Assembly: GCA_019234295.1 (NCBI GenBank)
Contig: JAFALK010000022.1
Location: 1-32,515, forward strand
Direction of reading: 5' to 3'
Source of the DNA: Roseateles sp.
GTDB taxonomy: Bacteria > Pseudomonadota > Gammaproteobacteria > Burkholderiales > Burkholderiaceae_C
DNA: 32,515 bases
Below, in pieces: positions 1 through 8,662 of the stretch (position 1 is its first letter; every line of letters starts with the position of its first letter). A program made the translations under genes and the position numbers. The notes below the pieces were generated by a model. That model searched no databases. It was not told the origin of the DNA and saw only the letters and a list, made by a program, of their open reading frames with translations.

Positions 1-1136
1 GAGGGGATGTCCGGCGCCTTGAGCACGACGAAGCCCGCCTGCTCGACCTCGTTCTTGTGAAGGCGGCCCACCTGGCCGATCTGGGCGAGCACGGCGCTGC
101 CAAGTTTGAGGCTGTCCTTGACCTGGGCACTGATGCTCATGTCCAGCATTGCTCGCAGCACGTGGCTGTCCTTCACGGCCACGTTCACACCGCCCACGAG
201 GTCGGCGGCGTTCTCCTTGTCAGCCAGCCACTGGGCCTGCACGCTGCTGGCGCCGCGCTCGCTGAGTGCGAAGACCGAGGCGCCGCGCGCCTTGGGTGTC
301 ACGAATGCATCGGCGTGGATGGACACGAACAGGTCCGCCTGCACGCGCCGCGCCTTGCGCACGCGGTCCCCAAGGGGCACAAAGTAGTCGGCGTCGCGCG
401 TCATCATCACGCGGATATTGGGCTGCTCCTGCAGTCGCTCGCGTAGGCGCTTGGCGATGGCCAGCACCACGTCCTTTTCTCGAAGGCCCGAGGGGCCGAT
501 GGCGCCGGGGTCCTCGCCGCCGTGGCCCGGGTCCAGGGCAATGACGATCAGGCGGTCGAGCTTGGCCTGCTCCTTGGGAGTGAGCTTTTGCGCAGGTGCC
601 GAGGCGGCCTTGGGGGCCGAGGCCGCCTCGGCGATCGCGTCGCGCACCGACTTCGCCGCGTCCCGTTCCTTTTCCAGGATCAGGGCCATCAGCGGATCCT
701 CCTCGACCTTGGGGTAGAGGTCGAAGACCAGCCGGTCCTGGTAGGCCGCGACCGGCGCCAGCGTGAACACCTGGGGCGCGATCGGCTGTTTGAGGTCGAA
801 GACGATGCGCACCGTGCGCGCCGTGTTCTGCCCCACGCGTACGCCTGCAATGAAGGGATCGTCGGGTGCAATCTTGCCGAGTAGCTCGCGCAGGCGCGGG
901 CTCAACTGCAGGTCGTCGATGTCGATGGCCAGGCGATCGGGCGATTCGACCAGGGTGTGGCGGGCCTGCAGGGGTTTGTCGGACTCCAGCGTGACGCGGG
1001 TGTATTCAGCCGCCGGCCAGACACGCACGGCGATGATGGTGGGGCCGGTGCCCGCCAGGGCCTGGGGAATGCGCAGCGTGAAGGCGAGGGCGCCCATCGC
1101 GCGCAGGGCATGTCGTCGGGATTCAGAGGGTCTCAT
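1..1136 (-). CDS. amiC: N-acetylmuramoyl-L-alanine amidase (AmiC type), 3' end off the window
   Basis: Periplasmic zinc amidase that cuts the amide bond between N-acetylmuramic acid and the stem peptide during daughter-cell separation. Reading the minus strand from the ATG at 1136 gives 378 residues before the window edge. The N-terminus has a twin-arginine-type signal (SRRHALR, residues 6-12, then a hydrophobic stretch ending near PQALAG), as in E. coli AmiC. An AMIN domain follows at about residues 33-135, then a linker rich in Ala, Ser and Lys. The Amidase_3 domain opens with DPGHGGEDPGA and carries REKD and SIHAD, which are the zinc-ligand motifs. The second catalytic Glu normally lies just after the last visible residues (PDIP), so it is off the window. 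The ATG directly follows the tsaE stop codon, so the two genes are almost certainly co-transcribed. Confidence 0.93.
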   Translation of the reverse strand, partial: MRPSESRRHALRAMGALAFTLRIPQALAGTGPTIIAVRVWPAAEYTRVTLESDKPLQARHTLVESPDRLAIDIDDLQLSPRLRELLGKIAPDDPFIAGVRVGQNTARTVRIVFDLKQPIAPQVFTLAPVAAYQDRLVFDLYPKVEEDPLMALILEKERDAAKSVRDAIAEAASAPKAASAPAQKLTPKEQAKLDRLIVIALDPGHGGEDPGAIGPSGLREKDVVLAIAKRLRERLQEQPNIRVMMTRDADYFVPLGDRVRKARRVQADLFVSIHADAFVTPKARGASVFALSERGASSVQAQWLADKENAADLVGGVNVAVKDSHVLRAMLDMSISAQVKDSLKLGSAVLAQIGQVGRLHKNEVEQAGFVVLKAPDIP

Positions 1137-1619
1137 TCATTCCTGGCCTTCGAGGCCATTCAAGACCTGCACGCCGAGCGAGGTGCCGGCGCGCAGTTCG
1201 ACCGTGCGTACGTCCTCGGCGCCGGTCGTGATCCAGATCTGTATGTCGGCCACGGGCAGCACGCCCGCAGCCTTCTCGGGCCACTCGCTGAGCTTGAGGC
1301 CAGGGGCAGTAAATACGTCGCGAAAACCTGCGTCTTCCCATTCGCGCGGGTCTTCAAAGCGGTAGAAGTCGAAGTGGCTGACCACGCCTTGCGCCAGCTC
1401 ATAGCTCTCCAGCACTGCGTAGCTGGGGCTCTTGATGCGGCCCTCGACGCCCAGCGCGCGCAACAGGTGGCGCACGAACGTCGTCTTGCCCGCACCCAGG
1501 CTGCCGTGCAGCTCGACGCTGCAATCCATCAGGCCCGGGCAGCGCGACAGCTCGCGTGCGAAGGCTTGGCAGGCAGGCTCGTCGGCCCACAGCAGATGAC
1601 GACTTTCTAAAATACGCAA
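1137..1619 (-). CDS. tsaE: tRNA threonylcarbamoyladenosine biosynthesis ATPase TsaE
   Basis: Cytoplasmic ATPase partner of TsaB and TsaD in making N6-threonylcarbamoyladenosine at position 37 of ANN-decoding tRNAs. The 160-residue product has the usual family length. It shows a Walker A loop GSLGAGKTT (residues 39-47), the family SPSY motif (64-67), the HFDFYR motif (82-87), and SEWPE further on. The only plausible start in this frame is a TTG at 1619, because no ATG or GTG occurs nearby. That codon directly abuts the ATG of the divergent queG gene, so the two genes have no intergenic space. The stop codon abuts the amiC start downstream. The pairing of tsaE with an AmiC-type amidase is a common proteobacterial arrangement. 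The product is clear; the exact start is less so. Confidence 0.93.
   Translation of the reverse strand: MRILESRHLLWADEPACQAFARELSRCPGLMDCSVELHGSLGAGKTTFVRHLLRALGVEGRIKSPSYAVLESYELAQGVVSHFDFYRFEDPREWEDAGFRDVFTAPGLKLSEWPEKAAGVLPVADIQIWITTGAEDVRTVELRAGTSLGVQVLNGLEGQE
1608..1613 (+). promoter_or_regulatory. Possible -10 element for leaderless queG
   Basis: TAAAAT lies 6 bases before the queG ATG. That would place transcription start at or next to the A of the start codon. No convincing -35 hexamer is seen at 16-18 bp upstream, and no ribosome binding site is present. The element lies inside the tsaE coding region. Confidence 0.3.
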
Positions 1620-2693
1620 ATGTCGAAGGATCTTGTTTCGGAATTGCAGGGCTGGGCCCTTGAGCTCGGATTCTCACAGATCGGCGTGGCCCCGATCTCG
1701 CTCGGTGATGCCGAACAAGGGCTGCTCGACTGGCTGGCCGCCGGCTTCCACGGCTCGATGCACTACATGGCGGCCCACGGCCTCAAGCGTGCACGGCCGG
1801 CCGAGTTGGTGCCGGGCACGCTCTCGGTGATCACCGCGCGCATGGATTACCTGCCGCGCGACACGCCCCAGGGGTGGCAGGCGATCGAATTCGACGCGCT
1901 GGACGACCCAGCGCGCGGCCAACTGGCGCTGTATGCACGGGGACGCGACTATCACAAGGTGTTGCGCAACCGGCTGCAACAACTGGCCGATCGCCTGGCC
2001 GCGGCTGTGGGGCCCATGGGCCATCGTGTCTTCACCGATTCAGCACCCGTGCTCGAAGTGGAACTGGCCTCGCGGTCGGGCATCGGCTGGCGCGGCAAGA
2101 ACACCCTGACTCTGCACCGCGACGCCGGCTCCATGTTCTTCCTCGGCGAGATCTACGTGGACCTGGCGCTGCCACTGACGAACGCCGTCAGCGACCATTG
2201 CGGTCAGTGCCGCGCCTGCCTTGACATCTGCCCGACCCAGGCCATCGTCGCTCCCTACCGGCTGGACGCGCGGCGTTGCGTGTCCTACCTGACCATCGAG
2301 CACGACGGCCCGATCCCGCTCGAGCTGCGGCCGCTGATCGGCAACCGCGTCTACGGCTGCGACGACTGCCAGCTCGCCTGCCCCTGGAACAAGTACGCCC
2401 AACCGACACGCCTGGCCGACTTTGACGCGCGGCCGCATTTCGAAGGAGGGGATCTGCTGCGCTGGTGGAACTGGAGCGAGGCGGAGTTCCTGCACGCCAT
2501 GGAAGGCTCAGCCATCCGCCGCATTGGGCATGAACGCTGGCGGCGCAATGTGGCGGTGGTGATGGGGAATGCCTTGCGCGAGCGCGAGCGGCCAGCGTTC
2601 CGGCAGGCCCTTCAGCAGGCCTTGCCGCAGGCTTCGCCGCTCGTGGCAGAGCACATCAGCTGGGCCTTAGCAGCAGCCACAGCGGAAGGCTGA
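1620..2693 (+). CDS. queG: Epoxyqueuosine reductase QueG
   Basis: Iron-sulfur and cobalamin-dependent enzyme that reduces epoxyqueuosine to queuosine in tRNA, the last step of queuosine synthesis. The 357-residue protein has an N-terminal DUF1730 region (about residues 20-130), a conserved FTDSAPVLE segment holding the probable catalytic Asp, and two 4Fe-4S clusters. The first cluster is CGQCRACLDICP; the second uses CDDCQLACP. HEAT-like C-terminal sequence follows. The ATG at 1620 fits the family N-terminus (SELQGWALELGF). There is no Shine-Dalgarno in front of it; a TAAAAT hexamer sits 6 bases upstream, so a leaderless transcript is possible. The 3' end overlaps the convergent AEC permease gene by 38 bp. 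Confidence 0.95.
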   Translation: MSKDLVSELQGWALELGFSQIGVAPISLGDAEQGLLDWLAAGFHGSMHYMAAHGLKRARPAELVPGTLSVITARMDYLPRDTPQGWQAIEFDALDDPARGQLALYARGRDYHKVLRNRLQQLADRLAAAVGPMGHRVFTDSAPVLEVELASRSGIGWRGKNTLTLHRDAGSMFFLGEIYVDLALPLTNAVSDHCGQCRACLDICPTQAIVAPYRLDARRCVSYLTIEHDGPIPLELRPLIGNRVYGCDDCQLACPWNKYAQPTRLADFDARPHFEGGDLLRWWNWSEAEFLHAMEGSAIRRIGHERWRRNVAVVMGNALRERERPAFRQALQQALPQASPLVAEHISWALAAATAEG

Positions 2694-3552
2694 CCATGCC
2701 GGTCAGCGTGGACAGGGTGACGAGCCCGGCCACGAAGTCTGCGCGGCCGCCCATGCGTGCGGCCAACACATAGGCGCTCGATGCGGTCGGAAGGGCCGAG
2801 AACATCAGCAAAATCAAGGCCTGCGGCGCCGGCAGGTGGAGCAAGGCGCTCAAGACCAGGGCCACCAGGGGCAGGGCCAGATGCCGGATGGCGATGAAGC
2901 CGGTGGCCAGCAGCGGCCAATCGCGCAGGGCGCCGAAGCGCAGGCCCGCGCCGACGGCCATCAGGCCTAGGGGCAGGGCGGCCAGGCTGATGCGGTTGAG
3001 CGTTAGGGCCAGAGGCTGCGGAAACTTCAGGCCGGCGATATTGGCCAGCAGGCCAGCGACAGTGGCGATGATGAGCGGGTTGCGCGAGAGCTCGCGCAGA
3101 TAGCCATGGCCGCCCTGGCGCGCCAGCGGCCACACCGCGGCGACATTGCAGATCGGCACGCACAGGGCCACCAGTAGAGCCACCCAGGCCACGCCTTGCG
3201 CGCCTAGCAGGCGCTCTGCCACGGCCAGTGCGATGAAGGAATTGAAACGGAATGCAACCTGGGCCCCGGAGGCGTGGGCGAGCGCGTCAACGCCGGGCAG
3301 CCGCTTGAGGTTGTAGGCCAGGAAGATGCCGCAGCCGACCGTGACCACGCCCGCGAGCGCCAGGCTCGCCGTGCTGGCCGGATCCAGAGGCGTTCGCACG
3401 ATGGAGTGGAACAGCAAGACAGGGAAGAGGAGGTAGTAGACCAGGCGCTCGGCGGCATCCCACACTGGGCGGTCCAGGGCGGTGAAACGGCACAGAACGA
3501 AGCCGCAAAGAATCAGCAAAAAATCAGGCAGCAACAGCAACGCGTCGGGCAT
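2656..3552 (-). CDS. AEC family (auxin efflux carrier type) permease
   Basis: Inner-membrane transporter of the AEC family (Mem_trans domain), whose bacterial members export or exchange organic acids such as malate or malonate. The substrate here is unknown. The 298-residue product, read from the ATG at 3552 (MPDALLLLPDFLL), is almost entirely hydrophobic and would form about ten membrane segments in two halves, the usual family size and shape. The frame stays open further upstream, but the extension is antisense to the secreted protein gene at 3598 and does not look like protein, so I reject it. The gene is convergent with queG, and the two 3' ends overlap by 38 bp. It is divergent from the chalcone-isomerase-like gene across 45 bp, so the two probably share a promoter region. 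Confidence 0.88.
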   Translation of the reverse strand: MPDALLLLPDFLLILCGFVLCRFTALDRPVWDAAERLVYYLLFPVLLFHSIVRTPLDPASTASLALAGVVTVGCGIFLAYNLKRLPGVDALAHASGAQVAFRFNSFIALAVAERLLGAQGVAWVALLVALCVPICNVAAVWPLARQGGHGYLRELSRNPLIIATVAGLLANIAGLKFPQPLALTLNRISLAALPLGLMAVGAGLRFGALRDWPLLATGFIAIRHLALPLVALVLSALLHLPAPQALILLMFSALPTASSAYVLAARMGGRADFVAGLVTLSTLTGMVSLPLWLLLRPS

Positions 3553-3597
3553 GTGGCAGAGTGTGCCCGCGAAACCGAAGCCCAATTGGAGGCACCC

Positions 3598-4203
3598 ATG
3601 TACAGACACTATTTTCTCAGCGGCCTGCTGGCGCTGTCCCTCATGACCCAGGCCCAGGCCGTCCGCTACCAGGACCAAGACTATGCTGACACGCTCGCGC
3701 TCGGCGGAAAGAGCCTCGTGCTTTCGGGCATCGGCGAGCGTGCCGCCTACGGCTTTCATGGCTATTCGGCGGCGCTCTACATGACGAAGAAGGCCGGAAC
3801 GCCCGACGAGGTCTATGCGGTCACCGGCCCCAAGCGCCTGGAACTGCGCATCACGCTGCCGCTCAAGTCCATCGGGGCGCAGGAGTTCATCAAGGCCATC
3901 GACAAGGGCGTGGAGCGCAACTGCACCGAGGCCGAGAAGGCCGCGCTCGGTGACCGCGTCCAGCGCCTCAATGCCAACCTCGCCCTCTTCGGCAGCTTCA
4001 AGAAAGGCGACGTGGCCCTGATCGACTTCGTACCGGAGAAGGGCACTACCTTGGTCGTCAACGGCAAGCAATATGGCGATACCGTGCCAGGCGCGGACCT
4101 GTATACCGCCTTCCTCAAGGTCTTCCTGGGCGAGAAGGTCAGCGACGAGCGGCTCAAAGCGGGCTTGTTGGGACAAGCCACATTCAAGGGCCAGCCGACC
4201 TGA
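3598..4203 (+). CDS. Secreted chalcone isomerase-like domain protein
   Basis: A 201-residue protein with a clear Sec signal peptide (MYRHYFLSGLLALSLMTQAQA, hydrophobic core then an Ala-x-Ala cleavage site near residue 21). The mature part resembles the bacterial chalcone isomerase-like family (Chalcone_3). Recognisable traits are the opening VRYQDQDYADTLALGG, the GYSAALY strand, a helix with EFIKAIDKGVERN, and the DLYTAFLKVFLGEKVSDERLKAGLLG ending shared by this family (the last described by its positions, about residues 169-193). Flavonoid substrates are unlikely in this setting, and the bacterial family has no settled function. A GGAGG at 3588-3592 lies five bases from the ATG, which fixes this start against the longer open frame. 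The location is periplasmic or extracellular. Confidence 0.8.
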   Translation: MYRHYFLSGLLALSLMTQAQAVRYQDQDYADTLALGGKSLVLSGIGERAAYGFHGYSAALYMTKKAGTPDEVYAVTGPKRLELRITLPLKSIGAQEFIKAIDKGVERNCTEAEKAALGDRVQRLNANLALFGSFKKGDVALIDFVPEKGTTLVVNGKQYGDTVPGADLYTAFLKVFLGEKVSDERLKAGLLGQATFKGQPT

Positions 4204-4244
4204 ACTAGCATCGGTTCTGTCCATACACACGAAGGAGACAGACC

Positions 4245-5219
4245 ATGCAGAGAAGGTATTGGATCCAGGGGGCGCTGGCGCTCGGTTTGAGCCTCGGTGC
4301 TTCGGTGTCCTGGGCCGACGCCTACCCGAGCAAGCCCGTGCGGCTGGTCGTGCCCTTCGCGCCGGGCGGCACGACGGACATCATCGCCCGTGTCGTCGCC
4401 GAGCGAACGAGCGGGCCGCTGGGGCAGACCGTGCTCGTCGAGAACAAGGCCGGCGGCGGCGGCGTGGTCGGCGCCACTGACACTGCGCGTGCCACGCCCG
4501 ACGGCTACACGCTCGGAGTGGCCACGGTCTCCACCACGGCGGCCAATCCGGCCATCAACCCGAAGATTGCCTACAACCCGCTGACGGACTTCACGCCCAT
4601 CATCAATATGGCGGCCACGCCCAACGTGATTGCCGTGCACCCGAGCTTCCCGGCGCACGACTACAAGGGCTTTCTCGCCGAGCTCAAGAAGCACCCCGGC
4701 AAGTACAGCTTCGCCAGTTCTGGCACGGGCGGCATCGGCCATCTTCAGATGGAGCTGTACAAGAGCCTGACAGGGACCTTCGTGCTCCACATTCCCTACC
4801 GCGGCGCCGGCCCGGCCCTGACCGACACGGTGTCGGGCGTGGTGCCGATGATCTTCGACAACCTACCTTCGGCCCTGCCATTCATCAAGGACGGACGGCT
4901 GATTCCCATCGTGGTGGCCGCGCCCGAGCGTCTGGCCGTGCTGCCGAATGTGCCGACCTTCAAGGAGCTTGGTCTGGAGCCCGTCAATCGCATGGCCTAC
5001 TACGGCGTCTATGGCCCCAAGGGCCTGCCGCCCGAGGTGGTGGCCAAGCTCAACGCCGCCTTCAAGCAAGCGCTCAACATGCCCGAAGTGAAGAAGCGCA
5101 TCGACGAGACCGGCTCCATCGTCATCGCCAACACGCCGGAGCAATTCGCGGCCCAGATCAAGGCCGAGTTCGATGTCTACAAGCAAGTCGTCGCCAAACA
5201 AAAGCTCAAGCTCGACTGA
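4245..5219 (+). CDS. Bug family (TctC) tripartite tricarboxylate transporter substrate-binding protein
   Basis: Periplasmic binding protein of the Bug family, which captures small carboxylates or similar ligands for a TctA/TctB membrane transporter. The 324-residue product has a signal peptide (about residues 1-25, ending SWADA) followed at once by [16 protein letters not shown], the hallmark opening of mature Bug proteins. Other family segments are [32 protein letters not shown] and a C-terminal VYKQVV region. A GAAGGAGA ribosome binding site precedes the ATG. No tctA or tctB gene lies nearby, so it is an orphan receptor; orphans are very common in Burkholderiales. The ligand cannot be deduced. 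Its last 47 bp overlap the start of xerD. Confidence 0.92.
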   Translation: MQRRYWIQGALALGLSLGASVSWADAYPSKPVRLVVPFAPGGTTDIIARVVAERTSGPLGQTVLVENKAGGGGVVGATDTARATPDGYTLGVATVSTTAANPAINPKIAYNPLTDFTPIINMAATPNVIAVHPSFPAHDYKGFLAELKKHPGKYSFASSGTGGIGHLQMELYKSLTGTFVLHIPYRGAGPALTDTVSGVVPMIFDNLPSALPFIKDGRLIPIVVAAPERLAVLPNVPTFKELGLEPVNRMAYYGVYGPKGLPPEVVAKLNAAFKQALNMPEVKKRIDETGSIVIANTPEQFAAQIKAEFDVYKQVVAKQKLKLD

Positions 5220-6108
5220 ACTCGCGCAGAGCCTGGCCGGCATCGAGGACTTCGTCCAGGCGCTGTGGCTCGAGGACGGTCTTTCGCGCAACACGCAGCA
5301 GGCCTACAAGCGCGACCTGAGCCTGCTGGCCCGATGGCTGGCGGAGCAGGGGCGCACGCTCGATGGTTGCGCGGAGACCGACCTGCTCGGCTATGCGGTT
5401 GCGCGCGCTAGCGACAAGACCACCAGCGCCAACCGCCGGCTCTCGGTCTTCAAGCGCTATTTTCGCTGGGCGCTGCGCGAGCGGCGCATCGCGGCTGATC
5501 CCTGCCTGCGAATGAGCAGCGCCAAGGCGCCGCAGCGCAACCTCAAGACGCTTTCGCAGGCCCAGGTGGAGGCCCTGCTGTCTGCGCCTGATGTGGACAC
5601 GGCCCTGGGCCTGCGCGACCGCGCCATGCTGGAGCTGATGTATGCCAGCGGCCTGCGCGTGACCGAGCTCGTCACTCTCAAGAGCGTGCACGTGGGCTTC
5701 AAGGAGATGGTGCTGCGCGTCACCGGCAAGGGCTCTAAAGAGCGGCTCGTGCCCTTCGGCGAGCATGCCTCGGGCTGGCTGGGCCGTTATGTGAGCGCAG
5801 CCCGCGCCGAGCTGCTGGCCGGGCGAAGCTGCGACGAACTCTTCGTCACCGGCCGCGGCGAGGGCATGACGCGGCAGATGTTCTGGCACCTGGTGAAGAG
5901 GTACGCGCTGGAGGCGGGCATCCATGTGCCACTGTCTCCGCACACGCTCAGACACGCCTTCGCCACACATCTGCTCAACCACGGCGCGGATCTGCGCGTG
6001 GTCCAGCTGCTGCTCGGCCATGCCGACCTCTCCACGACGCAGATCTACACGCACGTGGCGCGGGCACGGCTCAAGGCCCTGCACGCCGAGCACCACCCGA
6101 GGGCGTGA
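5173..6108 (+). CDS. xerD: Site-specific tyrosine recombinase XerD
   Basis: Acts with XerC at the chromosomal dif site to resolve dimer chromosomes. The 311-residue protein aligns through its length with E. coli XerD. The N-terminal SAM-like domain covers about residues 20-105 and the catalytic domain about 127-300. Catalytic residues are all present: Arg162 (ASGLRVTEL), Lys186 (GKGSKER), His257 and Arg260 (HTLRHAF), His283 (LGHADL) and nucleophile Tyr292 (TQIYTHV). The ending HAEHHPRA matches the XerD, not XerC, C-terminus. The ATG at 5173 lies inside the Bug gene and is the only standard start in this frame before conserved sequence. It adds about 15 Ser/Lys/Thr-rich residues that other XerD proteins lack. 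Confidence 0.95.
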   Translation: MSTSKSSPNKSSSSTELAQSLAGIEDFVQALWLEDGLSRNTQQAYKRDLSLLARWLAEQGRTLDGCAETDLLGYAVARASDKTTSANRRLSVFKRYFRWALRERRIAADPCLRMSSAKAPQRNLKTLSQAQVEALLSAPDVDTALGLRDRAMLELMYASGLRVTELVTLKSVHVGFKEMVLRVTGKGSKERLVPFGEHASGWLGRYVSAARAELLAGRSCDELFVTGRGEGMTRQMFWHLVKRYALEAGIHVPLSPHTLRHAFATHLLNHGADLRVVQLLLGHADLSTTQIYTHVARARLKALHAEHHPRA

Positions 6109-6111
6109 GCG

Positions 6112-6129
6112 CACTGCCGCTGGGCAGTG
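6112..6129 (+). terminator. Hairpin after xerD, possible terminator
   Basis: Perfect 7-bp inverted repeat, CACTGCC (6112-6118) and GGCAGTG (6123-6129), with a 4-base loop, beginning 3 bases after the xerD stop codon. No T-tract follows, so intrinsic termination would be weak. Confidence 0.4.
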
Positions 6130-6235
6130 GTGGCTTGAATCCAACATAGCGAGCGCTGTCCCGGCCTGGAAGCTTGCCTAGGCGCGCCGGCCTCGGGCAG
6201 CATGCACCGTTTATAGGCCGTTTACCCAAACTCAT

Positions 6236-8599
6236 ATGTTCAAACCCACCCTGATCGCCAGCGCTGTCGCTCTCTTGAGCTTGCAAGCCCTTGCCCAGCA
6301 AGCGGACAACACCGACCACCAGGTGCTCGACACCGTGCTCGTCACCTCGCAGAAGCGCATCGAGGACGTGCGCAAGGTTCCGCTTTCGGTCACGGCGATC
6401 AGCGGCGATTCGCTCAAGGACAATCAGATCGTCGACTTCGGCGACCTGACCCGCAACCTGCCCAACGTCTCCTTCAACAGCCAGGGCGGACCGGGCCTGT
6501 CCACCATCGAGATCCGCGGCGTGAGCTCGCAGGCCGGCTCGGCCACGGTGGGCGTCTATCTCGACGATGTTTCGCTGACCACCCGCAACCTCTACAGCCA
6601 GGGCACGGCCGAGCCGCGCTTCTTCGACATTGAGCGCGTGGAAGTGCTGCGCGGCCCGCAGGGCACGCTGTACGGCGCCGGCTCCATGGGCGGCACGCTG
6701 CGCTTCATCAGCAAGCAGCCTGACCTCGTGAACTTTGGCGGCGATGCGCGCGCCGAGGTATCGTCCACGGAGCACGGCGGCACCAGCTACATGGGCCAGG
6801 CGGTGTTGAACGTGCCCCTGTCGCGCGACACGGCGGCGATTCGCATCGGCGTGCAGGCTGGGCATCTGGCCGGCTACATCGACCAGGTCAGCCCCCAGAC
6901 GCTGCAGATCATTGACAAGGGCATCAACAGCGCCGACTGGACCGTGTTCAAGCTCGGCGCCAAGTTCCGCATCGACAAGGACTGGACGGTGCTGCCGGCG
7001 CTGTTCTACCAGCACAACAAGACCAAGGACATCGACGCCTATTACTCGCAGGTTGGTGGCTACCAGCAGTACAACGCCGGCGTGCCCCTGCCGCGCTTCG
7101 AGACCTCCAAGATCGTGCAAGAGCCCGGTGACGACACGCTGACAGTGCCCTCGGTGACGGTCAACGGCGACGTCGGCTTTGCCGACTTCACCGGTATCGT
7201 CAACAGCTACGAGCGCCGCTTCAAGCGCACGCAAGACGGCACCAGCGTCAACTCCAGCTACATCGGCAGCCTGATCGCCAATCCGGCCGTGGCGGCCATC
7301 GCCAGCTATCTGCCTTCGGCCGTCTACCTGGACAACAAGATCAGCCAGACCTCGGCCGAACTGCGCCTGGCCTCCAAGGACACGGCCCAGACGGGTAGCC
7401 CCTGGACATGGGTCGTTGGCTTCTACAACGCGCAGACCAAGACGGACGTGTCGGACAACGAGCCGGTCTTCGGTCTGACCAAAGCCTTCACCTCCAACGG
7501 CGTCAACATCTACGACCCGACGCAGTGGGTGTCCGGCGCGGGCATTTTCAACGGCGCTTTCACCAACGACAACAGCTACTACAGCGCGCGTCACTACAAC
7601 ACCAAGCAAAACTCGGTGTTCGGCGAACTGAGCTACCACGTCAGCCCGGCGCTGCGGCTGACGGCAGGCATGCGCTTTCTGCAGTCCAGCGAGGACTTCC
7701 GCCGAGAAGGCGATTTCTACTTCGCCGGCCAAGGCGCGAGCGCCAACCCAACCCACATCACCAGCAATGCCCACAAGGCCACGCCGCGCCTGGCCCTGGA
7801 CTGGGACATCAACCCGGACAATACCTTCTACGTCAACATCGCCGACGGTTTCCGCCTGGGCGGCGCCAACCGCCCGGTTCCGCTCACCATTCAGGGCAAT
7901 GTGGACGATCTCGCGGCCCTGGGTCTCAAGGCTGCGCCCGCCACCTTCGGTCCGGACAGCCTGCGCTCCTATGAGGTCGGTACCAAATCGCGCCTGATGG
8001 GCGGTAAGGTGAGCCTCAACCTGGCGGCATATCACATCGATTGGAAGGACATCCAGCAGGACATCAACCTGCCGACCGCGGGCTTCGACTTCGAGACCAA
8101 TGTGGGTAAGGCCACGAGCGACGGCTTCGAGTTCGAGCTCAAGGCCAAGCTGAGCAGCGCCTTCACGATCAGCACCGGCGGCGGGTACAACCGCGCCGTG
8201 TTCGCCGAAGACGTACCTTTCCTCGGCACCGACAGCAACGGCCAGCCCAATGTGCGCAAGGGTGACTCCATCATCGGCGTGCCCCGCTACAGCTTCAAGC
8301 TCGGCGGCGAGTACCGTTTCTCGATGGGCTTCGCGGAATCGGTGCTGCGCCTGAATGGTCAGTGGACCGGCAGCAGCCACGGCTCGCTGCTGCGCACCGA
8401 CACCGACTACAAGCGTCCTTCCTACGCCACCTACGACGCCGGCTGGACAATCTCCTTCGAGAAGTGGGACCTTGACCTCAGCGTCAAGAACCTGACGAAC
8501 AACCACACGGTGCTGCAGCAGCCCAGCATCCAGTACGTGACCCAGGAATTCTCGCTGCGGCCGCGCACCATCGGGCTGGCGGTCAGCACGAGCTTCTGA
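6236..8599 (+). CDS. TonB-dependent outer membrane receptor
   Basis: Outer-membrane beta-barrel receptor that uses TonB energy to import a ligand that binds porins poorly, such as an iron chelate, vitamin or organic compound. The 787-residue protein has a signal peptide (cleavage near LAQQA, about residue 21). A TonB-box-like segment follows (LDTVLVTSQKR, about residues 31-41). The plug domain spans about 45-165, with RGVSSQ, VGVYLDDV and the conserved IERVEVLRGPQGTLYGAGSMGGTL region. The 22-strand barrel takes up the rest and ends in a terminal Phe. Its NVSF, RGPQGTLYG and DGFRLGGANRP features suit the broad group often annotated as receptors for unknown substrates. No siderophore genes, Fur box or riboswitch was seen beside it, so the ligand is unknown. 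The start ATG at 6236 has no obvious ribosome binding site. Confidence 0.93.
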   Translation: MFKPTLIASAVALLSLQALAQQADNTDHQVLDTVLVTSQKRIEDVRKVPLSVTAISGDSLKDNQIVDFGDLTRNLPNVSFNSQGGPGLSTIEIRGVSSQAGSATVGVYLDDVSLTTRNLYSQGTAEPRFFDIERVEVLRGPQGTLYGAGSMGGTLRFISKQPDLVNFGGDARAEVSSTEHGGTSYMGQAVLNVPLSRDTAAIRIGVQAGHLAGYIDQVSPQTLQIIDKGINSADWTVFKLGAKFRIDKDWTVLPALFYQHNKTKDIDAYYSQVGGYQQYNAGVPLPRFETSKIVQEPGDDTLTVPSVTVNGDVGFADFTGIVNSYERRFKRTQDGTSVNSSYIGSLIANPAVAAIASYLPSAVYLDNKISQTSAELRLASKDTAQTGSPWTWVVGFYNAQTKTDVSDNEPVFGLTKAFTSNGVNIYDPTQWVSGAGIFNGAFTNDNSYYSARHYNTKQNSVFGELSYHVSPALRLTAGMRFLQSSEDFRREGDFYFAGQGASANPTHITSNAHKATPRLALDWDINPDNTFYVNIADGFRLGGANRPVPLTIQGNVDDLAALGLKAAPATFGPDSLRSYEVGTKSRLMGGKVSLNLAAYHIDWKDIQQDINLPTAGFDFETNVGKATSDGFEFELKAKLSSAFTISTGGGYNRAVFAEDVPFLGTDSNGQPNVRKGDSIIGVPRYSFKLGGEYRFSMGFAESVLRLNGQWTGSSHGSLLRTDTDYKRPSYATYDAGWTISFEKWDLDLSVKNLTNNHTVLQQPSIQYVTQEFSLRPRTIGLAVSTSF

Positions 8600-8620
8600 G
8601 CCTGAGGGACTGACTCAAAA

Positions 8621-8656
8621 CAGAGGCCGGCGCTCCGAGAGGACCGCCGGCCTCTG
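8621..8656. terminator. 12-bp perfect hairpin between the TonB receptor and marC
   Basis: CAGAGGCCGGCG (8621-8632) and its exact reverse complement (8645-8656) flank a 12-base loop. On the plus strand no T-tract follows. Read on the minus strand, the stem is followed by TTTT, so the classic terminator form points the other way. It ends only 6 bases before the marC start, so it may also affect marC translation. Confidence 0.6.
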
Positions 8657-8662
8657 CCGCTC

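Noticed and set aside
5173..6108. Tyrosine recombinase as a sign of a mobile island
   Set aside because: It is a full-length XerD with the housekeeping C-terminus; no attachment site, tRNA or phage gene is near.
6071..8506. 811-residue open frame antisense to the TonB receptor
   Set aside because: It is the GC-rich shadow of the receptor gene. The translation is rich in Val, Gly, Arg and Ala with no recognisable domain, while the plus-strand frame is a full receptor.
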